Under the pieces are notes generated by a model. It did no database searches. It saw nothing but the letters and a program-made list of their open reading frames with translations, and was not told where the DNA came from. DNA of 64,000 nt, from positions 32,121 to 96,120 of the forward strand of contig NZ_FOTY01000010.1 in the NCBI RefSeq assembly GCF_900114715.1. Direction: 5' to 3'. Source of the stretch: Salibacterium qingdaonense (GTDB taxonomy: Bacteria; Bacillota; Bacilli; Bacillales; Marinococcaceae). Positions 8,977 to 17,093 of this stretch are shown here, one piece after another. Each line of letters starts with the position of its first letter. The first letter of the stretch is position 1. A program made the position numbers and the translations under genes.

Positions 8977-9945
8977 CTATTTACTGAATTTGTGCTTTCC
9001 TATTGTTTTTATTGTTTCCCGGCTGAAAATCCAGTCCGAGGTAGCTGTGACCGGATTATAGTAATAAATCGCCCCTCCGGAAGGATCTTGTCCGTTAACA
9101 GCATCCAACACAGCTTTACGGGCTTCTTCATTTGGTTCCATGTAAATCTGGCCGTCGGCTACAGCCGTGAAGGCTCTTGGTTCAAAAATGACCCCGGACG
9201 CCGTGTTTGGAAAAGAAGAACTCTCCATACGGTTGATAATAACCGCTGCTACAGCGACCTGTCCTACATAAGGTTCACCTCGCGCTTCACCGTAAACGGC
9301 ATTAGACATAATTTGAATGTCATTTTCAGAATAGCCGTCTGGCACATTCATGGCTTTTTGAATATTAGCCTTATTGGATTGGTTTTCGTCTACACTGCCA
9401 TTGCTATCGCTGCCTTCCCCTTTCTGATTATCCCGTTCTTTCCCTGTCTGGCCGTTTCGCTGGGTATTCCGCTGATTTTGCTGCGGACCGCCGTTTTCTT
9501 CCTTTTTCCGGGGCTGCTCTTGTTCCTGCTTACTGTCCGCACTTCCTTTCGGCCCTTTTTCGATCTTATCGGGGGTGCCTCCGTAATGCGTGAAGTCCCT
9601 CCCCTCTTCAAGTGCCTTTTTAACAAACGCTTCGTTATATTCAGTGGATTTCTCGAGCATTGCTTTCATGTCCGGACCGACCAGTCCATCAACATCCATT
9701 CCGAATTCCTCTTGATAATTTCTTACCGACCAGTACGTACCCCATCCAAACACACCATCTATCGTGCCTTCATAAAAACCGTTATACTGAAGTCTTGACT
9801 GAAGTTCCACTACATCGTCTCCGGAGGCACCTTTTTGAACAATCTGATCGGAAAATGCTTCTGCCTGCCGGACAGGAAAGGCCGTCAGAATGATACCGGC
9901 GAGCATTATTCCCGCCATCCGTTTCCGGGCTTTTCTGTTAGTCAT
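8977..9945 (-). CDS. sleB: Spore cortex-lytic enzyme SleB
   Basis: This 322-residue secreted enzyme cleaves spore cortex peptidoglycan at muramic delta-lactam as a lytic transglycosylase during germination. A signal peptide ends at AEA (residue 30). A PG_binding_1 domain follows (about 35-95, with LQSRLQYNGFYEG and GVFGWGT). Next come a low-complexity Gln/Asn/Lys linker (about 120-195) and the catalytic Hydrolase_2 domain (about 205-322) with the YGEARGEP motif that carries the catalytic glutamate. The hydrophilic linker is longer than in B. subtilis SleB. It is followed by ypeB. Confidence 0.96.
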   Translation of the reverse strand: MTNRKARKRMAGIMLAGIILTAFPVRQAEAFSDQIVQKGASGDDVVELQSRLQYNGFYEGTIDGVFGWGTYWSVRNYQEEFGMDVDGLVGPDMKAMLEKSTEYNEAFVKKALEEGRDFTHYGGTPDKIEKGPKGSADSKQEQEQPRKKEENGGPQQNQRNTQRNGQTGKERDNQKGEGSDSNGSVDENQSNKANIQKAMNVPDGYSENDIQIMSNAVYGEARGEPYVGQVAVAAVIINRMESSSFPNTASGVIFEPRAFTAVADGQIYMEPNEEARKAVLDAVNGQDPSGGAIYYYNPVTATSDWIFSRETIKTIGKHKFSK

Positions 9946-10146
9946 TTCTTTGCTGAACCCCCTTCTTTGCTGTCACTTCATGCCGGTTATGGTTATTTTC
10001 TTCCCACCTGCACTTTTTATACATTCCTATCCGGCGTGTAACATTTATTTTGTAAAACCGCTTCTTCTGTATGCTCACAAACATCCTTTCCCGTGCAGGG
10101 ACACGTTTCCTTTCATTCAAACTCAACAATCCATTTTCCCTATGAA
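9946..10146. other. Gap upstream of sleB
   Basis: About 200 bp lie between the sleB start and the bidirectional terminator at 10147-10190. A purine-rich GAAGGGGG on the minus strand precedes the sleB ATG but is further away than usual (about 14 nt). I looked for a sigma-G-type promoter (GHATR-N18-CATWMTA) on the minus strand and found no good match. No convincing gene is seen. Confidence 0.4.
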
Positions 10147-10190
10147 AAAAAGTTCCGGACGATTCAACATTGAATCGTCCGGAACTTTTT
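10147..10190. terminator. Strong bidirectional terminator downstream of yitJ
   Basis: A perfect 21-bp inverted repeat (5' arm 10147-10167, 3' arm 10170-10190), GC-rich in the middle and with A5/T5 ends, forms U-tracts on both strands. It ends the metI-yitJ transcript and insulates the sleB-ypeB operon. Confidence 0.9.
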
Positions 10191-10242
10191 AGTTCATCAT
10201 GGTTTTGTCCAGTCTCTTCGTGCTTACAGCTGCTGGAACTTT

Positions 10243-12072
10243 TTAATTTGTATTATTATTTTCGCGTACATACGCTGTTAATTCTGCCGTAATATCATAA
10301 CGCAGGAATGGTGTTATTAAATACACTCCATGAAAATACCGCAGAGATTCGTCAATCAGTTCTTTGGAAATGGCGATCCCTTCTGCCTGCGCCGCTTCAC
10401 GATCTTCCCCGCATGCTGCCATTCTTGATCTAATTCCATCTGTCAGCTGGATTCCGGGAACTTCATTATGGAGAAACTCAGCATTTCTACTGCTGACAAG
10501 CGGCATTATCCCTATATAGATGGGAACAAAAAGATTTTTCACTTCTTCATATATGTTTTCAAACTGATCTTTTCCATACACCGGCTGTGTCATAAAATAA
10601 TCCGCCCCGGCTTCGATCTTTTTTTCCAGTCTCTGTGCTGCTTTATGCAGATTTCTCACATTAGGATTAAAAGCAGCGGCGACGGTGAATGATGTTTTTT
10701 CACCTAGAGAATTACCGGAATACGAACGACCCTCATTCATTTCCTTTATCAAGGTAATAAGCCTGGTGGAATTCATGTCATATACGGATGTTGCCCCTGG
10801 AAAGTCGCCGACTTTGGATGGATCTCCGGTCACAGCAAGGATATCCTGAATCCCCATCGTATGCAGACCGAGTAGATGAGACTGCAGGCCGATCAGGTTC
10901 CGGTCCCTGCACGTAAGATGCAAAAGCGGACGCGCTTTTGTTCTGTTCTGCACAGCGGCCGCCATTGCCAAATTATCAATCCTCGGGCTCGCAAGAGAGT
11001 TATCCGCCATCGTTACTGCATCTGCTCCTGCCTCGTGGAGCGCTTTTGCACCGTGTATGAACTTTTCCGTAGCAAGTTTTTTCGGAGGATCAAGCTCTAC
11101 AATCACCGACGGCCTGTCGCGATTCACTACATCAAGCCGCTGTTTCGGTGGATGGATCCGTGACGCAGCCGGAATTTCCCGGGCAGGCTCCGGTACAGTT
11201 TCCTTCTCTGTGATCGGCATGGTGTTTTTTACCGCCTCTGCCGTCCAGGCAATGTGATCCGGGGTCGTGCCGCAGCATCCTCCGATAATATTAACACCTT
11301 CATTTTTAAGATCAAGTGCCCTCTGGTAAAAGTACTCCGGGTTGGACTGATACACGAACCGGCCGTCATCAAGATTGGGCAGACTGGCATTTGGATAAGC
11401 GGAAAAATACATTTCTTCCATTAAAGGAACGTGTTCAAACGACTGTACCAAATGATATGGACCCATCCTGCAGTTCAGTCCAGCCACTTCAGCTCCCGCT
11501 CTTTTCAGTTCCTGAAATACCTCAGTGACCGGAGTACCTCCGTGCATAACGCCAACGTCCCCTAGAGCAGCCTGGGCAATGACCGGCACGTCAGTCATAC
11601 TCCGCAGCAGCCGTACCGTTTCCAAAAGTTCCTGCCAATCATAAAAGGTTTCGAGGATGAAGACATCCGGACTTTCTTCCACCAGGGTTTGGATCTGCCT
11701 CCGGTAGGATTCACCGATTGTGTCCCTTGAAATATCGAGCGCCTGCACACCGGTTATCCCCCCTACAGTTGCTGCTGCAAAAGCGCGGGAACCGGCAGCT
11801 TCTTTTGCCAGGCGCATTCCCTGCCGGTTAATGTTTTCCACTTCCTCATCAAGTGTATATTTTTTTAGTTTTACGTCATTGGCAGCGTACGTATTCGATT
11901 GAATAACATCTGCTCCGGCATCTACGTATTCCTGATGAACCTGTTGAATAACGTCCGGTTCCGTCACATTCAGCGACTCAAACGAGCCACTGTACCCTTT
12001 ATCATAAAGGTAGGTTCCCATCGCTCCGTCCCCTACCAGTACTCTTTTGTTTAACTCACTGACGATATTCAA
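10243..12072 (-). CDS. yitJ: Bifunctional homocysteine S-methyltransferase / 5,10-methylenetetrahydrofolate reductase (YitJ type)
   Basis: This 609-residue fusion makes methionine. The N-terminal domain (about 1-290) is a zinc homocysteine methyltransferase with GDGAMGTYLY near residue 15, the cysteine motif GLNCRMGP near residue 198 and GGCCGTTP near residue 270. The C-terminal domain (about 320-600) is a MetF TIM barrel with VELDPPK, VTGDPSK and the MTQPVYG segment. The fusion thus makes and uses methyl-THF in one chain. It lies 30 bp after metI under the same SAM-I riboswitch and ends at a strong terminator. B. subtilis YitJ is about 612 residues. Confidence 0.95.
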   Translation of the reverse strand: MNIVSELNKRVLVGDGAMGTYLYDKGYSGSFESLNVTEPDVIQQVHQEYVDAGADVIQSNTYAANDVKLKKYTLDEEVENINRQGMRLAKEAAGSRAFAAATVGGITGVQALDISRDTIGESYRRQIQTLVEESPDVFILETFYDWQELLETVRLLRSMTDVPVIAQAALGDVGVMHGGTPVTEVFQELKRAGAEVAGLNCRMGPYHLVQSFEHVPLMEEMYFSAYPNASLPNLDDGRFVYQSNPEYFYQRALDLKNEGVNIIGGCCGTTPDHIAWTAEAVKNTMPITEKETVPEPAREIPAASRIHPPKQRLDVVNRDRPSVIVELDPPKKLATEKFIHGAKALHEAGADAVTMADNSLASPRIDNLAMAAAVQNRTKARPLLHLTCRDRNLIGLQSHLLGLHTMGIQDILAVTGDPSKVGDFPGATSVYDMNSTRLITLIKEMNEGRSYSGNSLGEKTSFTVAAAFNPNVRNLHKAAQRLEKKIEAGADYFMTQPVYGKDQFENIYEEVKNLFVPIYIGIMPLVSSRNAEFLHNEVPGIQLTDGIRSRMAACGEDREAAQAEGIAISKELIDESLRYFHGVYLITPFLRYDITAELTAYVRENNNTN

Positions 12073-12102
12073 TGCCTGACACCCTTTCTGCCCGTCCCTT
12101 GA

Positions 12103-13209
12103 TCAGGAAAGGTTGTTCAAAGCCTGGTCCAGATCAGCGATCAAATCATCTGCATGCTCTATTCCTACGGAAAAACGCAGAAGTCTGTTGCACACTCCGT
12201 TTGCCGTTCTTACTTCTTCAGGCATATCTGCATGCGTCTGGGTAGCCGGATACGTAATAAAACTTTCCACACCGCCCAGACTCTCCGCGAAGGTAATCAC
12301 CTGCAGGTTCTGCAGGAGCGGATTGACCCATTCTTCATGGTCAAGGCGGAAAGAAAGCATACCACCCTGTCCCGGATAAAGCACGTCTTTGATCTTTTCA
12401 TGATTCTCAAGAAAAGAAGCAACAGCTCTCGCGTTTTCTGTATGTCTCTGCATCCTTAGAGAAAGAGTTTTCATACCTCTCATCAGAAGCCAGGAATCCA
12501 TCGGAGAGAGTATCGTTCCCATACCGTTCTGGAAGTCCCCGATAGTATTCCCGGTTTCTTCATCTTTTGTGACAACAAGACCTGCAATAACATCATTGTG
12601 TCCGCCCAGATATTTCGATGCACTATGAACAACGATATCCGCTCCTTCCTGCAGAGGCTGCTGCAAAAGCGGCGTATAAAACGTATTATCTACGATCAGA
12701 AGAAGATTGTACTCGCCGGCAAGCGCCGACAATGCTTTAACATCGGCCTCCTGCATCAATGGATTGGTCGGTGTTTCAATAAACAAGGCGCGTGTATTCT
12801 CATTAATAAGAGAGGCAAAATCCTCCATGTTACGGGGATCCCCGTATTGGATTTTCACGCCCCAGCGGGTCCATCCTTCTTCAAAAAGCCTGTAGGTTCC
12901 CCCGTATAAATCCTGAGAGGCCAGGACTTCATCACCATACGAAAACATCGAAAACAGAGTCTGAATAGCAGCCATTCCAGAGCTGAAAGCAAAGCCTTGC
13001 GCCCCTCCTTCCAGTTCAGCTATCGACCGTTCCAAAATATCTCTTGTTGGATTGCCCGTTCTCGAATAATCATAACCAGTCGACTCCCCAATACCACGGT
13101 GACGGTATGCAGTTGAAAAATAGACGGGTGGATTCACAGCTCCTGTCTTTTCATCGGCATTATTGCCTATCTGAACAAGGCTGGTTTCTACATGATGACG
13201 ATTGCTCAT
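12103..13209 (-). CDS. metI: Cystathionine gamma-synthase / O-acetylhomoserine (thiol)-lyase, MetI type
   Basis: This 368-residue PLP enzyme of the Cys/Met metabolism family joins an activated homoserine to cysteine or sulfide. The N-terminus HVETSLVQIGN and STAYRHRGIGESTGYDYSRT closely resemble B. subtilis MetI. AFSSGMAAIQT near residue 79 and VDNTFYTP near residue 169 are present, and the PLP lysine is in HSASKYLGGHND near residue 194. It is the first gene after the SAM-I riboswitch, then yitJ; in B. subtilis the neighbour is metC. No metC is seen here, so cystathionine lyase activity must come from elsewhere. Confidence 0.93.
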   Translation of the reverse strand: MSNRHHVETSLVQIGNNADEKTGAVNPPVYFSTAYRHRGIGESTGYDYSRTGNPTRDILERSIAELEGGAQGFAFSSGMAAIQTLFSMFSYGDEVLASQDLYGGTYRLFEEGWTRWGVKIQYGDPRNMEDFASLINENTRALFIETPTNPLMQEADVKALSALAGEYNLLLIVDNTFYTPLLQQPLQEGADIVVHSASKYLGGHNDVIAGLVVTKDEETGNTIGDFQNGMGTILSPMDSWLLMRGMKTLSLRMQRHTENARAVASFLENHEKIKDVLYPGQGGMLSFRLDHEEWVNPLLQNLQVITFAESLGGVESFITYPATQTHADMPEEVRTANGVCNRLLRFSVGIEHADDLIADLDQALNNLS

Positions 13210-13245
13210 TTTGTTTCACACCTTTGCCGGTAAAATATATGTAAA

Positions 13246-13281
13246 ATAAAGAAAGACCTTCTCCCGGATAAGAAGAAGGTC
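13246..13281 (-). terminator. Riboswitch-controlled terminator before metI
   Basis: On the minus strand GACCTTCT and AGAAGGTC form an 8-bp stem (13255-13281) followed by the U-rich TTTCTTTAT. The loop contains CTTCTTATC, which repeats the 5' end of the S-box leader, as expected for a strand that can switch between aptamer P1/antiterminator and terminator. Confidence 0.8.
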
Positions 13282-13289
13282 TGTGTTCC

Positions 13290-13424
13290 AGACGGATGTT
13301 CACCTCTTCTCATCTTCCAGGTGTCCTCCACCTGTTGGACTTAGCACCGGGCCGGACCGATTCTCCGGCTGGCTGCTGAGATTTCTTCGGGCCTGTCCCT
13401 CCATCTCTCTTGATAAGAATCTGT
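13290..13424 (-). promoter_or_regulatory. SAM-I riboswitch (S-box leader) for metI-yitJ
   Basis: The minus strand reads TTCTTATCAAGAG, then GGAGGGACAGGCCCGAAG, AAATCTCAGCAGCC, GGTGCTAAGTCCAACAG and GAAGATGAGAAG. These are the conserved S-box segments in the right order (P1 5' strand, kink-turn of P2, J3/4, P4). Binding of S-adenosylmethionine should stabilise the aptamer and allow the terminator at 13246-13281, switching off methionine synthesis. Confidence 0.94.
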
Positions 13425-13482
13425 ATGACATTGTTGTTAGTAAAACCGTACACGATAACTTAAAGTTTTGCAACAAAGAATA

Positions 13483-13647
13483 TTATTCAGGAGTTACATC
13501 AATGCGGAGATTGGATTGATTACCGCAAACGCATTGTTTGAATCCTGTTTCAAGTTCTCCTTTTTTATTCGTTCTGCCGCGGAGTACATATTTTTCCCCG
13601 CACCCGGGACAGCGCACAATAACGCGGTAGCGTGTATCAACCGCCAT
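13483..13647 (-). CDS. Small zinc-ribbon protein, function unknown
   Basis: This 54-residue protein starts MAVDTRYRVIVRCPGCG and contains CPGC near residue 13 and CVCG near residue 39, a compact C-x2-C / C-x-C zinc-binding pair, between charged beta-strand-like segments. I chose ATG 13647 because GAAAGGA lies 10 nt upstream and the gene then begins just after the prsW stop; earlier in-frame starts would overlap prsW. It may be a co-transcribed 3' partner of prsW. I do not recognise the family by name. Confidence 0.6.
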   Translation of the reverse strand: MAVDTRYRVIVRCPGCGEKYVLRGRTNKKGELETGFKQCVCGNQSNLRIDVTPE

Positions 13648-13663
13648 ATTTTCCGCATCCTTT

Positions 13664-14326
13664 CTATGCTGTTTTTCCATCTGCCTTTTTCGTCCGCGAT
13701 AACGCAAACCACCATAAAAAAAACATAAACGGAATAATAATATATACTACATTTTCGTGGATAGTCAGTAAAATGTAATCATACAAACCGTGAAGAGCAA
13801 TCGGAACAATAATGGAAAGCAGCATCCACACCAAATGCCGGCGATTCCCCTGCTTTTTGGCACTTCCCATGTAATACCCCATTACAACACCGAAAAGAGC
13901 GTGACTGGACACGGGAAGAAAGGCACGGCCTATCGCCGAGTCAATACCAAGTGCCATTAAGTACATGATATTTTCAGCGGAAGCAAATCCAAGGGACAGT
14001 GCCGCTCCGTACAATATACCGTCATACCTCGTTTGAAACGGAACAAACCGGTAAACCGCAAAATAAAGAAGAAACCATTTAAAAAATTCTTCCATTGCAG
14101 CAGCACTGCCGAATGCCTTTACCCAGTCCCGGGTAAGGAGCGATTCTGCTTCCAGAGCATACTGCAGCACCATGATGGGAAATACAAGCAGTGCGCCTAT
14201 CACAAAAGCTCTGATAACCTGGATGAGTGTATTGGATTCATATTCATTGCGGAGATAAAAGTAACTGAGAAGCGCAATGGCCGGCGCCAGAGCCGCTGTT
14301 ATAAGCGCAATCACTTTCGCTTTCAA
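13664..14326 (-). CDS. prsW: Site-1 intramembrane glutamic protease PrsW
   Basis: This 220-residue multi-pass membrane protein (seven or eight segments) carries the three PrsW motifs: EEFFKW near residue 79, the SAENIMY/SSHALFG region near residues 116-145, and HGLYDY near residue 179. In B. subtilis PrsW cleaves the anti-sigma factor RsiW to activate sigma-W in response to antimicrobial peptides and alkaline shock. The apparent start is TTG at 14326, directly after GAGAGGGG with very short spacing; a GTG four codons later is an alternative. It is divergent from ansA. Confidence 0.92.
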   Translation of the reverse strand: MKAKVIALITAALAPAIALLSYFYLRNEYESNTLIQVIRAFVIGALLVFPIMVLQYALEAESLLTRDWVKAFGSAAAMEEFFKWFLLYFAVYRFVPFQTRYDGILYGAALSLGFASAENIMYLMALGIDSAIGRAFLPVSSHALFGVVMGYYMGSAKKQGNRRHLVWMLLSIIVPIALHGLYDYILLTIHENVVYIIIPFMFFLWWFALSRTKKADGKTA

Positions 14327-14419
14327 CCCCTCTCATTCTCTTATCTTAACACGGTATTTTCAGACGGGAAAAGAGAGCTTATGATAGTATTACATTGCAG
14401 GATCAGCGAAAGGAATGAT

Positions 14420-15400
14420 ATGTATATGAAAACCATTGTTATTCTACATACCGGCGGCACAATTGCCATGCAAAAAGACACCGAAACCGGCGGATTAACG
14501 ACCGGTGAGGTCAATCCTCTGCAGCAGTCCACAATCCCGGGTGCGGATACGCATCACATCATCTCGGAGGAACTTCTGCAGGTGCCTTCTCCTCATATGA
14601 CGCCGGATTGCATGGTTTCTTTGTATCACGGAATGAAAGACCGGATCTATCGTTTTCAAGCTGACGGGGTTGTGATCACTCACGGTACGGATACGATGGA
14701 AGAAACCGCTTTTTTGCTTGACCTTTTTCATGACAGTGACATCCCTGTGGTAATCACGGGCGCCATGAGGTCTGAGAACGATCTGAGTCCGGACGGACCG
14801 CTTAACCTTGCCGCCGCCGTACGTACAGCAGCTGACAAACAAGCGCGCGGAGCAGGAGTACTTGTCGTGATGAATGAAGAAATTCACACCGCAAAAGATG
14901 TAATGAAAATGCACTCTTCCAACGCAGCAGCATTTCAAAGCCCGGGATCCGGTCCGATCGGACGTTTCGCAAACAACCGTATTCATTTGAATCACCGCCC
15001 TGTGCAAAGGCATCTGTTTCCTGCTGCACCGATGAATAAAAAAGTACCGCTTCTTAAAACGTACACCGGGATGGAACCGGAAGTTGTCGAACATCTTTCC
15101 TCTCTTCCCCTGGACGGCATTGTTTTGGAGGGCATGGGAATAGGAAACATCCCGCCCTCTATTACCGCTCCTGTTTATAATCTGCTTGAACGCGATATCC
15201 CGGTTGTTCTTACATCGCGGTGTCCAGGCGGTACCGTCGAGGAGGTGTACAGCTATGAAGGAGGCGGGCGCAGATTGAAGGAGGCCGGTGTCGTGTTTAC
15301 AGGTGGATGGAGCGGCCCGAAAGCAAGACTAATGTTAATGGCTGCTCTTGAATTCTGCACCTCCCGGGAGGAACTCCGACAATGCTTTGAAGAAATTTAA
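14420..15400 (+). CDS. ansA: Type I-like L-asparaginase (AnsA family)
   Basis: This 326-residue enzyme hydrolyses asparagine to aspartate and ammonia. Both active-site threonine blocks are present: ILHTGGTIAM near residue 8 and VVITHGTDTMEETA near residue 84, followed by ITGAMRSENDLSPDGP near residue 112. No signal peptide is seen, so it is cytoplasmic. AAAGGA precedes the ATG at 14420 by 5 nt; ATG 14426 is the alternative. Its TAA stop lies in a TTAA palindrome that also forms the stop of the convergent bdr gene. Confidence 0.9.
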   Translation: MYMKTIVILHTGGTIAMQKDTETGGLTTGEVNPLQQSTIPGADTHHIISEELLQVPSPHMTPDCMVSLYHGMKDRIYRFQADGVVITHGTDTMEETAFLLDLFHDSDIPVVITGAMRSENDLSPDGPLNLAAAVRTAADKQARGAGVLVVMNEEIHTAKDVMKMHSSNAAAFQSPGSGPIGRFANNRIHLNHRPVQRHLFPAAPMNKKVPLLKTYTGMEPEVVEHLSSLPLDGIVLEGMGIGNIPPSITAPVYNLLERDIPVVLTSRCPGGTVEEVYSYEGGGRRLKEAGVVFTGGWSGPKARLMLMAALEFCTSREELRQCFEEI

Positions 15401-16386
15401 GAATCTGTGCAGCTGTTTTTCCTAATTGATGATGCGATACGGTTCCCGTGGTGGCGCCCGTTTTCAATAAATATCTCATTGGCATCGTTTCCCGCAGCAA
15501 GCACCCCGGCAATATAAATGCCCGGCTCGTTTGTTTCCATCGTCATGGGATCGTGAACCGGGCGTCCGGTATCAGTCTCCACTTCCACTCCCATGTTCTT
15601 TAGAAAAGAATGATCGGGGTGGTACCCTGTCATCGCAAACACAAAATCAGATGCTACACTGCAGGATTGTCCATTTTTTTCGTACCTCACATGTGTGGGC
15701 GTGATCTCCTGCACTTCAGCTTCATAAACCATGTCCACTTTCTTATGACGGACCAGGGAGTAAAAATCAGGGAGAATCCACGGTTTTACAGCGCTTGAAA
15801 ATTCGCTCCCCCGGTATAAAACCGTAACAAGCGCTCCTGCTGACTCAAGAGCAAGAGCCGTGTCCACAGCAGAGTTTTTTCCTCCGATGACCGTTACTTT
15901 TTTCTGGAAATAAGGGTGACTTTCCCTGAAATAATGAAAAACATGAGGATAATCCTCTCCAGGAATATCCATGATATTCGGATGATCAAAATAACCGGTT
16001 GCCACCACGATTTTTTTTGCATGATACGATGTTTTTGGCTGATTCCAGGGCTTTGTTTCCACTGCAAAATATCCGGATTCTTTCTCTACACTCTCGACCT
16101 GCTCATAGGAATGAATGCGGAGACCGCTTTTTGCTGCTACCTGACGGTAATAGACAAGCGCTTCATGACGTTTTGGTTTACGTTCGGTGGAGGGGAAAGG
16201 ATATCCACCGATTTCCAGCTTTTCACTTGAACTAAAAAATGTCTGATGAAGCGGGTAATGCGAGATGGCATGAACAACGTTCTTTTTTTCTATTAACAGC
16301 GGGTCATATCCCTGCCTTTGCAAAGCGATGCCGGCCGCAAGTCCGCATGGACCCGCGCCGATTATTATTACGTTTTCCGTATTCAT
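15397..16386 (-). CDS. bdr: Bacilliredoxin reductase Bdr (YpdA), FAD/NAD(P)H flavoprotein
   Basis: This 329-residue protein resembles thioredoxin reductase with two Rossmann folds: IIIGAGPCGLAAG near residue 8 (FAD) and VIGGKNSAVDTALAL near residue 172 (NAD(P)H). The C-terminal GIYIAGVLAAGND is the second FAD contact. YpdA homologues reduce the bacilliredoxins BrxA/B in de-bacillithiolation of proteins. ATG 16386 follows CAAGGAGTAATAACA; the longer open frame upstream is not needed. It converges on ansA with a 4-bp stop overlap. B. subtilis has gudB next to ypdA; here a MecA-family gene follows directly. Confidence 0.92.
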   Translation of the reverse strand: MNTENVIIIGAGPCGLAAGIALQRQGYDPLLIEKKNVVHAISHYPLHQTFFSSSEKLEIGGYPFPSTERKPKRHEALVYYRQVAAKSGLRIHSYEQVESVEKESGYFAVETKPWNQPKTSYHAKKIVVATGYFDHPNIMDIPGEDYPHVFHYFRESHPYFQKKVTVIGGKNSAVDTALALESAGALVTVLYRGSEFSSAVKPWILPDFYSLVRHKKVDMVYEAEVQEITPTHVRYEKNGQSCSVASDFVFAMTGYHPDHSFLKNMGVEVETDTGRPVHDPMTMETNEPGIYIAGVLAAGNDANEIFIENGRHHGNRIASSIRKNSCTDS

Positions 16387-16417
16387 TGTTATTACTCCTT
16401 GAGTATATATTCCTTCT

Positions 16418-16969
16418 CTATCCATCGGCGAGAAACGAAATAGCATTTTTCTCCTGCAGTACAGTACCTCTTTGACGAATGGAAGCAGCGTCCAGACATG
16501 ATCGTTCCCCGTACTCTTCCATAAGCATTTCCAGCTCTTGTGAAGCAGAAGCGGAACTATCTTCAAACAGCAGATAACTGAAAGGATAAAAGAAAATCAA
16601 CGTCCCTCCTGTTAAAGCAATGGACCGGGCCTGCTTTGACAGCGAGATAAGATCCTCCCTTGCTGCAAACCGAAATAAAAGTTCTGACTTCCCGGGAGAG
16701 GAACGGCTGACTTTTAACTTCCGGCCTTCCTCATCCAGGCATTCAATGATAAACAACAAAACATCATCCCATGACCTGCTGATTTCTGCATGCATCTGTG
16801 CATCTTCCTCAATATTGAAATGATCGCAAATGATCTGAAACAGCACCGCAAACAACATTTCTGATTGTTCCGAAGACCAGCATTCAACCGAATTCCCCTG
16901 GTTATAAAAACGGTCCTCTTCGTGCAGACGAACCATGAGACGATCTTCCGGCAGTGTATATAATTCCAT
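16418..16969 (-). CDS. mecB: MecA/MecB (YpbH) family adaptor protein, divergent
   Basis: This 183-residue protein matches the layout of MecA-family adaptors that deliver substrates to ClpCP. The short N-terminal domain starts MELYTLPEDRLMVRL. The C-terminal domain has FRFAAREDLISLSKQ near residue 97 and EEYGERSCLDAASI...RGTVLQEKNAI near residues 148-178, aligning with the MecA C-terminal ClpC-binding fold. It lacks the acidic linker of MecA and is short, like YpbH. The position between ypdA and ypbG is that of ypbH (mecB) in B. subtilis. N-terminal divergence means its substrate may differ from ComK. Confidence 0.8.
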   Translation of the reverse strand: MELYTLPEDRLMVRLHEEDRFYNQGNSVECWSSEQSEMLFAVLFQIICDHFNIEEDAQMHAEISRSWDDVLLFIIECLDEEGRKLKVSRSSPGKSELLFRFAAREDLISLSKQARSIALTGGTLIFFYPFSYLLFEDSSASASQELEMLMEEYGERSCLDAASIRQRGTVLQEKNAISFLADG

Positions 16970-17093
16970 TTTTCTCCCCCTGTTCTTCCCTCGTTTCCAA
17001 CATAACGCAGCTTTCTGTCGTCATCTTATTCATACACCGGGAAAGGAGTGAGAGGGGATGCCGAAAAGACCGGCCGACAAAGCATATTTTATA

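Noticed and set aside
9938..10129. Minus-strand frame of 63 codons upstream of sleB
   Set aside because: Very basic, no start signal, overlaps the sleB 5' end; likely leader DNA.
13425..13482. Possible metI promoter TTGCAA-N17-TACGGT on the minus strand
   Set aside because: The -10 match is poor; not strong enough to list as a feature.
14033..14419. Long upstream extension of the ansA frame
   Set aside because: It is antisense to prsW and lacks family similarity; asparaginase begins at the HTGGT block right after 14420.
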